Shown here piece after piece: positions 7,916 to 15,053 of a stretch of 24,411 nucleotides of DNA (position 1 is its first letter; the number at the start of each line of letters is the position of its first letter). The position numbers and the translations under genes are program-made. The stretch comes from Pseudomonadota bacterium. Its GTDB lineage: Bacteria > Desulfobacterota > Desulfobacteria > Desulfobacterales > Desulfobacteraceae. The notes under the pieces were generated by a model that made no database searches, was not told the origin of the DNA, and saw only the letters and a list, made by a program, of their open reading frames with translations. The stretch covers positions 1 to 24,411 of the forward strand of contig JAHIVS010000403.1 of assembly GCA_018816605.1 (NCBI GenBank), read 5' to 3'.

Positions 7916-9184
7916 TTATACAATTAATGAGGGGGTATGCCCCATAAGATGACGTCTCAATACTTCCAGTGCCGCGGCAGCAAACATTTTTTTGTTTTCA
8001 GCCCGGGTTCCAAAATTGAAGGTATAGCGTTTGGCTGTTTCAATACCCGGCCCCGCAATACCGATGCAGACCGTTCCCACTGGTTTGTCCGGTGTGCCCC
8101 CGGAAGGCCCGGCAATTCCGGTGGTGGAAATGCCCCAATCGGCATCAGATACTTTTTTTACCCCCCTTGCCATTTCAAGTGCCGTCTGTTCATGGACAGC
8201 ACCGTGGGCCTCAAGACTCTTTTTATTGACCTTTAAAATAGTCTCTTTGGCCCCATTGGAATAGGTAATGGCAGAAAAGAGAAAATAATCCGAACTGCCG
8301 GGCACATCGGTTACCAGATTTGAAACAAGTCCGCCGGTGCAGGACTCGGCAATGGCCAGGGTGTGATTTTTTTCTTTTAAAAGCAGCCCCACTTCCTGCT
8401 CAAGACTTTGACCGGTAAGGGAAACCACCTTGTTTTCAAGTCTTAAAACCACCCACTCCCGGGCATCGGTCATCTTTTTTTCCAGGCTCTCAATGGTGTT
8501 GCTTTCCCCTGTGTATAGTATCTTTACTTCAATGAAGGGGAAATGGGCCCGGAACCCAAGACGCATATCCGGAAAATTGTTTTCAAACCCTTGGAGCAGC
8601 ACCCCGGCCCGGGATTCCGGCAGCCCAAAAAGGGTAAGCCGTTCAATGAAAATTTTAGTTTTCAACCCAAAGATGTCCAGAAGCCTTGGTTTGACCCCGC
8701 CTTCAAACATGGGTTTCATTTCAGAGGGCACCCCGGGCATAAAAAAGAACCAGCATTGATCCCAAAACATAAAAAACCCGGGAGCCGTTCCGTTCAAATT
8801 GACCAGAACGTTGGCCGAAGCCGGCAGCATGGCCTGTTTTTTGTTTTCCCGGGTAAGTTCAAACCCTCTTTTTTTAAAATAGGCTGTCATGGTTTCAAGG
8901 GCCCGAGGATTTAAAACCATTTTCTCACCCGAAGCCCGGGCACAGGCAAGGGCTGTCACATCATCCAGGGTGGGTCCGAGACCGCCTGTGACAAGGCAGA
9001 CATCGGCTCTTCGGGCAATTTTTTCCAGGGTAGTGCCGATATCTGCCACTTCATCTCCCACCGCCGTAATCTGCCGGACCCGAACCCCCATGAGTTTAAG
9101 CTGTTCACACAAGAACCGGCTGTTGGTGTCAAGGATATCGCCCAAAAGGACCTCATCTCCGGTGGAAACGATCTCTGCAATCAT
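7916..9184 (-). CDS. cinA: CinA-like protein, MoCF domain plus nicotinamide-nucleotide amidase
   Basis: A 422-residue cytoplasmic protein with two domains. The N-terminal MoCF/molybdopterin-binding-like domain (about 1-170) has 'STGDEVLLGDILDTNS' and 'LVTGGLGPTLDD' (64-75); in bacterial CinA this part acts as an ADP-ribose/NAD-related pyrophosphatase. The C-terminal PncC domain (about 262-422) deamidates nicotinamide mononucleotide. It has 'AESCTGG' (279-285, catalytic Ser281) and 'TTGIAGPSGGTPDKPVGTV'. Both halves look intact, suggesting a role in NAD by-product repair and pyridine-nucleotide recycling. The start at 9184 is fixed by GGAGG seven bases upstream (9192-9196) and by the ATGA overlap with the radical SAM stop; a TTG at 9202 would place the ribosome site inside the gene. 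The neighbouring efflux genes do not explain it. Confidence 0.93.
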   Translation of the reverse strand: MIAEIVSTGDEVLLGDILDTNSRFLCEQLKLMGVRVRQITAVGDEVADIGTTLEKIARRADVCLVTGGLGPTLDDVTALACARASGEKMVLNPRALETMTAYFKKRGFELTRENKKQAMLPASANVLVNLNGTAPGFFMFWDQCWFFFMPGVPSEMKPMFEGGVKPRLLDIFGLKTKIFIERLTLFGLPESRAGVLLQGFENNFPDMRLGFRAHFPFIEVKILYTGESNTIESLEKKMTDAREWVVLRLENKVVSLTGQSLEQEVGLLLKEKNHTLAIAESCTGGLVSNLVTDVPGSSDYFLFSAITYSNGAKETILKVNKKSLEAHGAVHEQTALEMARGVKKVSDADWGISTTGIAGPSGGTPDKPVGTVCIGIAGPGIETAKRYTFNFGTRAENKKMFAAAALEVLRRHLMGHTPSLIV

Positions 9185-10719
9185 GTTGCATCCTCCAAAC
9201 AATTGAACAGCATGGCATGGTTGGATGAAAAAAAGGCGGGGTTTTTCCTGAATTCCGATCCGATGGCCAATTGTTTTTTAAAGACCCTGTTTAAAAAATT
9301 TTTCACCTTTCGCCGCTCCCAGCCCATGGGATGAAAAAAATTCAAATACAAAGACAGATCCCCGTGGTAAAATTCATAGGTATCCAATTCATCTGCATCT
9401 TCACTGAATTTGGGCAAATTGAAAACCGCCAGGTTCAAATAATCAATGTCCGCCTTGTGACCCTGAATATAATCAAGGGTTTTACGGGCAGCCGTCTCAT
9501 CTTCAAAACTGGTGCCGAACAAGAGGTATACATAGGTTAGAATCCCTGCAAGCTTAAGATTTTTAAGGGTCGTGGAAACCATGGCAAGATCGGTTCCCTT
9601 GTTCATCTGGTCCAGCACCTTCTGATCCCCGGATTCAAGACCCAGTTTGAGCATTTCACATCCGCTTTTCTTTAAAGCATGACAGAAATCAAGGCTTAAA
9701 AACTCCCGTTCAAACCGCACAAATCCGTACCATTTAAAGCCCAATCGGGTTTCGGACAATGTTCTTAAAAAGGCCGGGGTAACAGCATTGTCAATAAAAT
9801 GGACATAATCGGGAGCATATTTGCGGGTCATTTTTTTCAGGTCTGCCAAAACCTTTACAGCCCGCTGGGTGGAATAGGGACGGGTTTCCGCTTTTTCCGG
9901 ACAAAAACGGCATTTGCGCCAATAGCAGCCAATGGACGCCCTGAAGGGAAGAATCGTCCCAGGTGCCAGGTAGGCATGGTTTTTTGCAAATCCGTAATCG
10001 GGCACATAGTGTTTTTGCAGGGTGTCAGGAACCCCAAGAAGCGTCAGAAGCTTCTGCTCGCCCTCCCCTTTGATCATCACGTCAATTAAATCTGAAAAAG
10101 GATTGTCACGCCCCCCTCCGAATCCGGGCCGGCTCATCCATGAAGAAACAAGCCCTCCGCCCATGATCAGTTTTTTTTCTTTAAAATTTTCTTTTATCCA
10201 GCCGGCCAGGGCAAAACTGACAAGGGCCTGGTTCAGATAACAAAGGGAAATCCCCACATATTGTGAATCAGAGGCCAGAATCAGGGGTCGGATTTTTTCT
10301 TCAAAAAACAGATAAAAGGGATTTTCCCCGTAAAAGGCAGCACTTTTCAGAAGATCCCGGCTGTCCACGGACGAGAGCCTGTTATCGGAATAATCACTCA
10401 GGCTGATCTTAAACCGGGTTTGATCCACGGCCGTTGCCACAAGTCTGTTCAGGTCGTACACCCGCTGGTGATAGCGGTCCACATTGGTATAAAGCCCAGG
10501 GGTTTTCAAATCCGATAAAATAAGATCCCGGTTCTTCTTTGCTCGCAAAGACCAGGAATCGCGTGCATCATGATCCGATTGAATTAGGTACATCAAGCCT
10601 TCGACACTGGCATCATATACCGTGCAGGGCAATCCGTGATCCTTCAACGCTGCACATAACAATGCCACCCCTGCAGGGGGTTCACAGGGTTTTGCAACCG
10701 GGGGAAAGAGCAACAGCAT
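9181..10719 (-). CDS. B12-binding-type radical SAM protein
   Basis: A 512-residue protein of the COG1032 type. The N-terminus (MLLLFPPVAKPCEPPAGVALLC...) is the B12-binding-like Rossmann start seen in this family, followed by a long variable middle (about 50-160) and 'VGISLCYLNQA' and 'LIMGGGL'. The radical SAM core starts at about 255. Its cluster-binding motif is Cys265, Cys270 and Cys273 ('GCYWRKCRFC'), a C-x4-C-x2-C spacing found in several B12-linked radical SAM groups instead of C-x3-C-x2-C. 'GLESGDQKVLDQMNKG' is the SAM-binding strand region. The reaction is unknown. The start at 10719 is supported by AAGG five bases upstream and by family-like sequence; a longer frame from the ATG at 10770 would begin inside a likely -10 box. 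It heads the efflux operon, with ATGA overlap to cinA. Confidence 0.82.
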   Translation of the reverse strand: MLLLFPPVAKPCEPPAGVALLCAALKDHGLPCTVYDASVEGLMYLIQSDHDARDSWSLRAKKNRDLILSDLKTPGLYTNVDRYHQRVYDLNRLVATAVDQTRFKISLSDYSDNRLSSVDSRDLLKSAAFYGENPFYLFFEEKIRPLILASDSQYVGISLCYLNQALVSFALAGWIKENFKEKKLIMGGGLVSSWMSRPGFGGGRDNPFSDLIDVMIKGEGEQKLLTLLGVPDTLQKHYVPDYGFAKNHAYLAPGTILPFRASIGCYWRKCRFCPEKAETRPYSTQRAVKVLADLKKMTRKYAPDYVHFIDNAVTPAFLRTLSETRLGFKWYGFVRFEREFLSLDFCHALKKSGCEMLKLGLESGDQKVLDQMNKGTDLAMVSTTLKNLKLAGILTYVYLLFGTSFEDETAARKTLDYIQGHKADIDYLNLAVFNLPKFSEDADELDTYEFYHGDLSLYLNFFHPMGWERRKVKNFLNRVFKKQLAIGSEFRKNPAFFSSNHAMLFNCLEDAT

Positions 10720-10765
10720 AAACACCTTATCCTCTTTAATTTTTTTTAAATTCAGCCTTGAACCT

Positions 10766-10794
10766 ATCATATTTGGTCCGAATCCACACTTGAA
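10766..10794 (-). promoter_or_regulatory. Candidate sigma70 promoter for the radical SAM-efflux operon
   Basis: On the minus strand TATGAT (10771-10766, 5 of 6 to consensus) is preceded at 17 bp by TTCAAG (3 of 6). It would start RNA near 10759, about 40 nt before the ATG at 10719. It is divergent from the trp promoter. The -35 is weak, so this is a moderate guess. Confidence 0.35.
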
Positions 10795-10850
10795 AAATTT
10801 TTTTTACCCCATGGGAATCACAAAAAAACAGCCCTATGTCCAAAACATTT

Positions 10851-10870
10851 TGTTTCTACATATAGAAACA
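10851..10870. repeat. Perfect 8-bp inverted repeat beside the trp promoter (candidate operator)
   Basis: TGTTTCTA and TAGAAACA face each other across CATA. The 20-bp dyad ends six bases before a consensus -35 box (10877) and lies between two divergent transcription units. It has no U tract, so it is not a terminator, and it does not match the E. coli TrpR operator core (CTAG-centred). The position suits an activator or repressor binding site; the protein is unknown. Confidence 0.5.
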
Positions 10871-10876
10871 TTTGTA

Positions 10877-10905
10877 TTGACATGCCGTCTCAAATCCATT
10901 AAATA
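10877..10905 (+). promoter_or_regulatory. Sigma70-type promoter of the trp operon
   Basis: A perfect -35 TTGACA (10877-10882) is followed after 17 bp by TAAATA (10900-10905), a poor -10; AATACT two bases further on is an alternative. RNA would start about 10912, some 25 nt before the trp leader peptide ATG. Confidence 0.55.
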
Positions 10906-10936
10906 CTACTCTACCAATTTTAATCAGGGCAATTTG

Positions 10937-11014
10937 ATGGAACACTTTCAATCAGAAAACAATGGGATTTTTCAGTGGCAAGCCTGGCCGATATGGCGGT
11001 TGCTGCTGCTTTGA
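10937..11014 (+). CDS. trpL: trp operon leader peptide (25 codons, three Trp)
   Basis: A short frame starts at ATG 10937 with AGGG seven bases upstream (10926-10929). It ends at TGA 11012-11014 and encodes a 25-residue peptide ending in '...QWQAWPIWRLLLL'. Trp codons 14, 17 and 20 lie at 10976, 10985 and 10994. Three UGG codons within seven codons, just upstream of trpE and of a terminator hairpin, are the signature of ribosome-mediated attenuation. When charged tRNA-Trp is scarce the ribosome should stall here. The Leu codons at the end (TTG CTG CTG CTT) also provide RNA segment 1 (11002-11009), which can pair with segment 2 (11048-11055). The sequence does not look like a structured protein; its translation is the signal. 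Confidence 0.85.
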   Translation: MEHFQSENNGIFQWQAWPIWRLLLL

Positions 11015-11124
11015 ACTTTTGTTTGACCCTCTAAACACACGACCAATGCAGCAGCCGATCCAAAAAGCTGTTGCAGTCACCCGGAAAAGGCTGCATACAT
11101 AAATGACCTGCATGCCTTTTTTTT
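11001..11124 (+). promoter_or_regulatory. trp attenuator (alternative RNA hairpins and terminator)
   Basis: Segment 1 (GCTGCTGC, 11002-11009) pairs with segment 2 (GCAGCAGC, 11048-11055) over 8 bp. Segment 2 can instead pair with segment 3: GCAGCC (11051-11056) with GGCTGC (11089-11094), 6 bp. Segment 3 (AAAAGGCTGCA, 11085-11095) pairs with segment 4 (TGCATGCCTTTT, 11109-11120) with one bulge, followed by T to 11124: the terminator. Two more options compete: 11047-11055 with 11067-11075 (9 bp, one GU), and TGCAG (11072-11076) with CTGCA (11091-11095), which would also block the terminator. By analogy to E. coli trp, stalling at the Trp codons frees segment 2 and favours read-through into trpE at 11152. 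The pairings were found by eye, without energy calculation. Confidence 0.75.
11085..11124 (+). terminator. Intrinsic terminator of the trp attenuator
   Basis: AAAAGGC (11085-11091) plus TGCA (11092-11095) pairs with TGCA (11109-11112), a bulged T, and GCCTTTT (11114-11120). The loop is 13 nt, and eight T in total end at 11124. It stands 27 nt before the trpE ATG, the usual place for attenuation. Confidence 0.75.
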
Positions 11125-11151
11125 ATTGATGGACCCTTGAGGAACGACACC

Positions 11152-12654
11152 ATGATTTTAAAACAATTTCCCGATAGAGAAACCTTTATTGAACTTGCAA
11201 AGACAGCCAATGTGATTCCGGTCTGTACAAGGGTATTGGCGGATATGGATACCCCTGTCACCCTTTTGCAGAAATGCTATGACAAAAACAAGGAAAGCTT
11301 TTTGCTGGAAAGTGTGGAAGGCGGGGAAAGATGGGCCCGGTATAGTTTTTTAGGGGTATCTGCCTTTGGAAACGTCAAGATATTCAAGGACCATGTGGCG
11401 ATCACCACCCAAACCAACCAGGAAAAAATTTTCCATAAAAAGGACCCCCTGGAGGTAATGCGGACACTGATCAATGGGTATAGGCCTGCCGATATTCCTG
11501 ACCTTCCCAGGTTCTGGAGCGGGCTTACCGGATATTTTACCTATGAGATGGTCTCCTTTTTCGAAGAGATACCGGTCAGCCTGCCCGAGGATACGCCCTA
11601 TGGGCATTTTATCATACCCGATCAGATGATCATCTTTGACAACATGAAACAGACCCTTACCTGCGTAAAAATCTGCTATCTGCCGGATCCATCGGCCCGA
11701 CCGGGTGATCCGGGAAAAACCTATGACGCTGCTCAGGCAGACCTTGCGACCCTTGTGGACAAAATCAATCAGCCCTTTATAAAACCGGTTTACCCAAAAC
11801 AAGAAAATGTCCGTTTTACCTCCCAAACACCTCAAGCCGAATACCTTTCGGGAGTTGAAACCATCAAAGCCCATATTGTGGAAGGCAATATTTTCCAGGC
11901 GGTCTATTCCCAGCCCTTTTCCTGCGACACCCGGATAGACCCGATTCTCATCTACAGGGCCCAGCGGTATATCAACCCCTCCCCCTATATGTTTTTCATG
12001 AATTTTCCCGGCCGGGTGATCGCCGGCTCATCCCCTGAAACCATGGTTCGGCTGGAAAACAAAATTGCCACCCTGCGGCCCATTGCCGGCACAAGGCCAA
12101 GGGGAGCAAACGAACAGCAGGACCGCGCCCTGGCCGACGAACTCCTGAATGATGAAAAAGAAAGGGCTGAACATGTCATGCTTATTGATCTGGGCCGCAA
12201 CGATCTTGGAAGGGTTGCCGAAGCCGGAACCGTCCAGGTCACCGACACCATGGTCATCGAACGCTATTCCCATGTCATGCATCTGGTCTCCAATATCACC
12301 TGCGATCTGAAACAAGACTGCGATGCCTTTGACCTGTTCAAGGCCACCTTTCCGGCAGGCACCCTGTCCGGGGCTCCCAAAATACGGGCCATGGAAATCA
12401 TTTCAGAACTTGAAAAGTACCCCAGGGGAGTTTATGGTGGGGCGATCGGGTATATTTCCTTTACCGGAAATATGGATTTTGCCATCACCATCCGCACGGC
12501 TGTTATGGAAAACGAAACCCTCACCGTCCAGGCCGGTGCGGGGATTGTCCATGACTCGGATCCAAAAACAGAGCTTGACGAGTGCAAAAACAAGGCAAAG
12601 AGCGTTGAAACCGCTTTAAAACTCGCCCTTTCAAATATTAACGGAGGCAGATAA
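11152..12654 (+). CDS. trpE: Anthranilate synthase component I
   Basis: TrpE converts chorismate to anthranilate with ammonia from TrpG, the first step of tryptophan synthesis. The 500-residue protein is complete. The N-terminal domain holds the Trp feedback-site motif 'LLESVEGGERWARYSFLG' (51-68), and 'NPSPYMFFMNF' (275-285) lines the inhibitor pocket. The chorismate-binding core has 'GSSPE' (292-296), 'IAGTRPRG' (311-318), 'LIDLGRNDLGR' (344-354) and 'PAGTLSGAPKIRAMEI' (401-416). Feedback inhibition by Trp is therefore expected in addition to attenuation. The ATG at 11152 follows GAGG by nine bases; the TTG at 11137 in frame is part of that ribosome site. The stop TAA directly abuts the trpG ATG, and GGAGG for trpG lies in the last trpE codons, so the two subunits are probably translated in coupled, equal amounts. 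Confidence 0.97.
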   Translation: MILKQFPDRETFIELAKTANVIPVCTRVLADMDTPVTLLQKCYDKNKESFLLESVEGGERWARYSFLGVSAFGNVKIFKDHVAITTQTNQEKIFHKKDPLEVMRTLINGYRPADIPDLPRFWSGLTGYFTYEMVSFFEEIPVSLPEDTPYGHFIIPDQMIIFDNMKQTLTCVKICYLPDPSARPGDPGKTYDAAQADLATLVDKINQPFIKPVYPKQENVRFTSQTPQAEYLSGVETIKAHIVEGNIFQAVYSQPFSCDTRIDPILIYRAQRYINPSPYMFFMNFPGRVIAGSSPETMVRLENKIATLRPIAGTRPRGANEQQDRALADELLNDEKERAEHVMLIDLGRNDLGRVAEAGTVQVTDTMVIERYSHVMHLVSNITCDLKQDCDAFDLFKATFPAGTLSGAPKIRAMEIISELEKYPRGVYGGAIGYISFTGNMDFAITIRTAVMENETLTVQAGAGIVHDSDPKTELDECKNKAKSVETALKLALSNINGGR

Positions 12655-13224
12655 ATGCAGGTCGCCATTATTGATAATTATGATTCTTTTACATTCAATC
12701 TGGTCCACTATGTTCTCCACACAGGAGCCGAAGTTACGGTTTTCAGAAACGACAAAATCAGCGTGGAAGCACTTCTGGCATTAAATCCAGGGGCCATCGT
12801 GATCTCGCCGGGACCCGGAAGACCTGAAGATGCAGGGATTTCGTTGGAGGTGGTCAAACAATTGTCCGGTATTATTCCCATTTTAGGGGTATGCCTGGGC
12901 CACCAGACCATTGCCCAGAGCTTCGGTGGAACCATTGTCCATGCCAAACGGATCATGCACGGCAAAACCTCCACTGTGACTGCCGACGGTGAACATATTT
13001 TTTCAGGACTGAAAAAACCCTTTTCCGTCATGCGCTATCATTCCCTGGCAGTCCGGGAAGAGGATCTGCCCGATTGCCTTGTGGTTACGGCCAGGACAGA
13101 AGACGGCGAGATCATGGGTATCCGCCACAAATCCCACCCCACCCAGGGCGTCCAATTCCACCCGGAATCCTTTATGACCACCGTGGGAAAGCGGCTGATC
13201 CGCAACTTTATCAAAGGAGCATGA
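12655..13224 (+). CDS. trpG: Anthranilate synthase component II (glutamine amidotransferase)
   Basis: This class I glutamine amidotransferase supplies ammonia to TrpE. The 189 residues start with 'IIDNYDSFTFNLV' and have the oxyanion loop 'SPGPGRPEDAG' (51-61). The nucleophile is Cys80 in 'GVCLGHQ', and the other two triad residues are His169 and Glu171 in 'FHPES'. It is a stand-alone subunit, not fused to TrpD as in enteric bacteria. It could also serve aminodeoxychorismate synthase (PabA), but its place between trpE and trpD makes the Trp role the main one. The ATG directly follows the trpE stop. The stop lies one base before trpD, with AGGAG for trpD in the last codons. Confidence 0.96.
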   Translation: MQVAIIDNYDSFTFNLVHYVLHTGAEVTVFRNDKISVEALLALNPGAIVISPGPGRPEDAGISLEVVKQLSGIIPILGVCLGHQTIAQSFGGTIVHAKRIMHGKTSTVTADGEHIFSGLKKPFSVMRYHSLAVREEDLPDCLVVTARTEDGEIMGIRHKSHPTQGVQFHPESFMTTVGKRLIRNFIKGA

Positions 13225-13225
13225 C

Positions 13226-14245
13226 ATGAGTTTTACCGCCAACCTCAACACCATTATTTCAGGCAAGGATCTTGACCAGGAACGCATGGCCTCCATGCTG
13301 ACCGATATCTTTTCAGGTACGATCACAGAAAGCCAGATCGGGGCGTTCATGGCAGCCCTGGCCACCAAGGGGGAAACCTTTGAAGAACTGGCAGGGGCTG
13401 CCCGTGCCATGCGGCGCAAGGCCGTCCGCATCCAGGCCCTGTCCAAAAAGGTGATTGATACCTGCGGCACCGGCGGAGATGCCTCGGGTTCTTTCAATAT
13501 TTCCACCACCGCAGCCTTTGTGGTGGCAGGCGCAGGTGTCACCGTGGCCAAGCACGGCAACAGGAGCATTTCCAGCAAATGCGGCAGTGCCGATGTTTTA
13601 GAGGCCCTGGGCGTCAACCTGAATACGGATCCTGAAATTGTGGAAGAGGCCATCAACGACATCGGCATAGGCTTCATGTTTGCCCCCATGTACCACGGGT
13701 CCATGAAATATGCCGGCAAGGCAAGGAAAGAGTGCGGTATCCGCAGCATTTTCAATATGCTGGGACCTTTGACCAATCCGGCGGCGGCCTCCTGCCAGAT
13801 CCTGGGCGTTTATGCTCCGGCTCTCACGGAAATGTTTGCCAGTGCCCTCAAGCTTCTTGGGGTGGAACGCGCCTTTGTGGTCCATGGCCACGACGGAATG
13901 GACGAAATCACCACCACCACGCTGACACGGGTATCGGAACTCAAGGACAACACCATTAAATCCTATGACCTGGATCCGCTGAACTATTTTAACGATTATG
14001 CGGATCCCAAGGACCTCAAAGGCGGCGATGTTAAGGATAATGCCGCCATTATCCGGGCAATTCTAAAGGGGGAAAAGGGCCCCAAACGCGATATTGTCCT
14101 GGTCAATTCAGGAGCCGGCCTTGTGGCAGCCAATGTTGCCCAGACCCTTGAACAGGGGATCGCCCTTTCAAAAGAAGCCATTGATTCGGGCAAGGCCTTG
14201 GAAAAACTTAGGCTTTTGGTCCAATACACACAGGAGAACGGCTAG
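13226..14245 (+). CDS. trpD: Anthranilate phosphoribosyltransferase
   Basis: TrpD transfers the phosphoribosyl group of PRPP to anthranilate. The 339-residue protein has the usual length and no fused amidotransferase domain. A small N-terminal helical domain is followed by the glycine-rich PRPP loop 'CGTGGDASGSFNIST' (80-94), 'VAKHGNRSISSKCGSADVLEALG' (107-129, split here only for naming: KHGNR at 109-113), 'NPAAA' and 'HGHDGMDEITTT'. All the substrate-binding signatures are intact. The start at 13226 follows AGGAG by six bases, one base after the trpG stop. The stop TAG ends one base before the trpC ATG. It is the third gene of the trp operon. Confidence 0.96.
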   Translation: MSFTANLNTIISGKDLDQERMASMLTDIFSGTITESQIGAFMAALATKGETFEELAGAARAMRRKAVRIQALSKKVIDTCGTGGDASGSFNISTTAAFVVAGAGVTVAKHGNRSISSKCGSADVLEALGVNLNTDPEIVEEAINDIGIGFMFAPMYHGSMKYAGKARKECGIRSIFNMLGPLTNPAAASCQILGVYAPALTEMFASALKLLGVERAFVVHGHDGMDEITTTTLTRVSELKDNTIKSYDLDPLNYFNDYADPKDLKGGDVKDNAAIIRAILKGEKGPKRDIVLVNSGAGLVAANVAQTLEQGIALSKEAIDSGKALEKLRLLVQYTQENG

Positions 14246-14246
14246 G

Positions 14247-15053
14247 ATGAAAGTGGAAGGATTTTTAAGGAAAATGGCGGCTGTCAAGCAGGAGGAAATA
14301 GACCGCCATAAATCGGCCATCCCCCTGAAAGCATTGCGCCGTGATGCCGAGCAGACAAGGGTTCCGCCCGATTTTCTGTCTGCCATGGCAAAAAGTTCCA
14401 GGGACCAGGTGGGCATCATTGCGGAAATTAAAAAAGCCTCGCCGTCAAAGGGAGATATACGGCCGGATCTGGATGTGGCGACCTATGTTGAACGCTATAC
14501 CCAATCCGGGGCCAGGGCCATTTCCGTCCTCACCGAACCCTGCTATTTCAAAGGCAGCCTCGCCGACCTTGCACTTGCCTGCAGGACCACAGACCTGCCG
14601 GTACTCAGAAAGGATTTTATCATCCATGAGTATCAGATCTTTGAGGGCAAAAAGGCCGGAGCAGCCGCCATCCTGCTGATCACCACCCTGCTGTCAAAAA
14701 AGCAGCAGAAAGACTATACCGGCCTTATCCGGGAGCTTGGCATGGAACCTTTGGTGGAAATAAATTCCGAGTGGGAATTTGAACAGGCCTATACCGCAGG
14801 CGCCAGGGTGGTGGGCATCAACAACCGGAACCTTCAAACCCTTAAAACCGATCCCACCATTGCCCAGCGGGTGGTAAAAATTTTCCCCAAAGATATCATT
14901 CCCGTGGAGGCCTCGGGAATTTCAAACAGACAAGACATCGAAAAAGGACTGGACCAGACTATTTATAATTTTTTGGTGGGAGAAAGCATTGTCAGGGCCG
15001 AAGACACCAAAGCCTTTATCCGATCCCTTTGCCGAAAGCCCCCCCCCCATTGA
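14247..15053 (+). CDS. trpC: Indole-3-glycerol-phosphate synthase
   Basis: TrpC closes the indole ring of 1-(2-carboxyphenylamino)-1-deoxyribulose 5-phosphate with loss of CO2. The 268-residue TIM barrel has Glu60 and Lys62 in 'IIAEIKKASPSKG', 'SVLTEPCYFKGS' (93-104), the catalytic Lys122 in 'LRKDFI', Glu171 in 'VEINSE', Asn192 in 'INNRN', and Glu221 and Ser223 in 'EASGIS'. The start at 14247 lies just after the trpD stop, with AGGAG ten bases upstream. A longer frame from 14094 would overlap trpD, and its N-terminus is unlike the family. The last codons contain a run of ten C (15039-15048) before TGA. The trpF frame overlaps here and can be reached by a -1 shift in that run (see findings). 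Confidence 0.96.
   Translation: MKVEGFLRKMAAVKQEEIDRHKSAIPLKALRRDAEQTRVPPDFLSAMAKSSRDQVGIIAEIKKASPSKGDIRPDLDVATYVERYTQSGARAISVLTEPCYFKGSLADLALACRTTDLPVLRKDFIIHEYQIFEGKKAGAAAILLITTLLSKKQQKDYTGLIRELGMEPLVEINSEWEFEQAYTAGARVVGINNRNLQTLKTDPTIAQRVVKIFPKDIIPVEASGISNRQDIEKGLDQTIYNFLVGESIVRAEDTKAFIRSLCRKPPPH

Noticed and set aside
9185..9202. Extended cinA start (TTG at 9202)
   Set aside because: These codons are the GGAGG ribosome site for the ATG at 9184.
10790..11014. A 74-residue plus-strand protein upstream of trpE
   Set aside because: Its first two-thirds cross the promoter and palindrome; only the last 25 codons from 10937 have a ribosome site and the Trp-rich leader character.
13003..13776. 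A 257-residue minus-strand open frame opposite trpG/trpD
   Set aside because: No motif, low-complexity shadow composition; the plus-strand genes are unmistakable.
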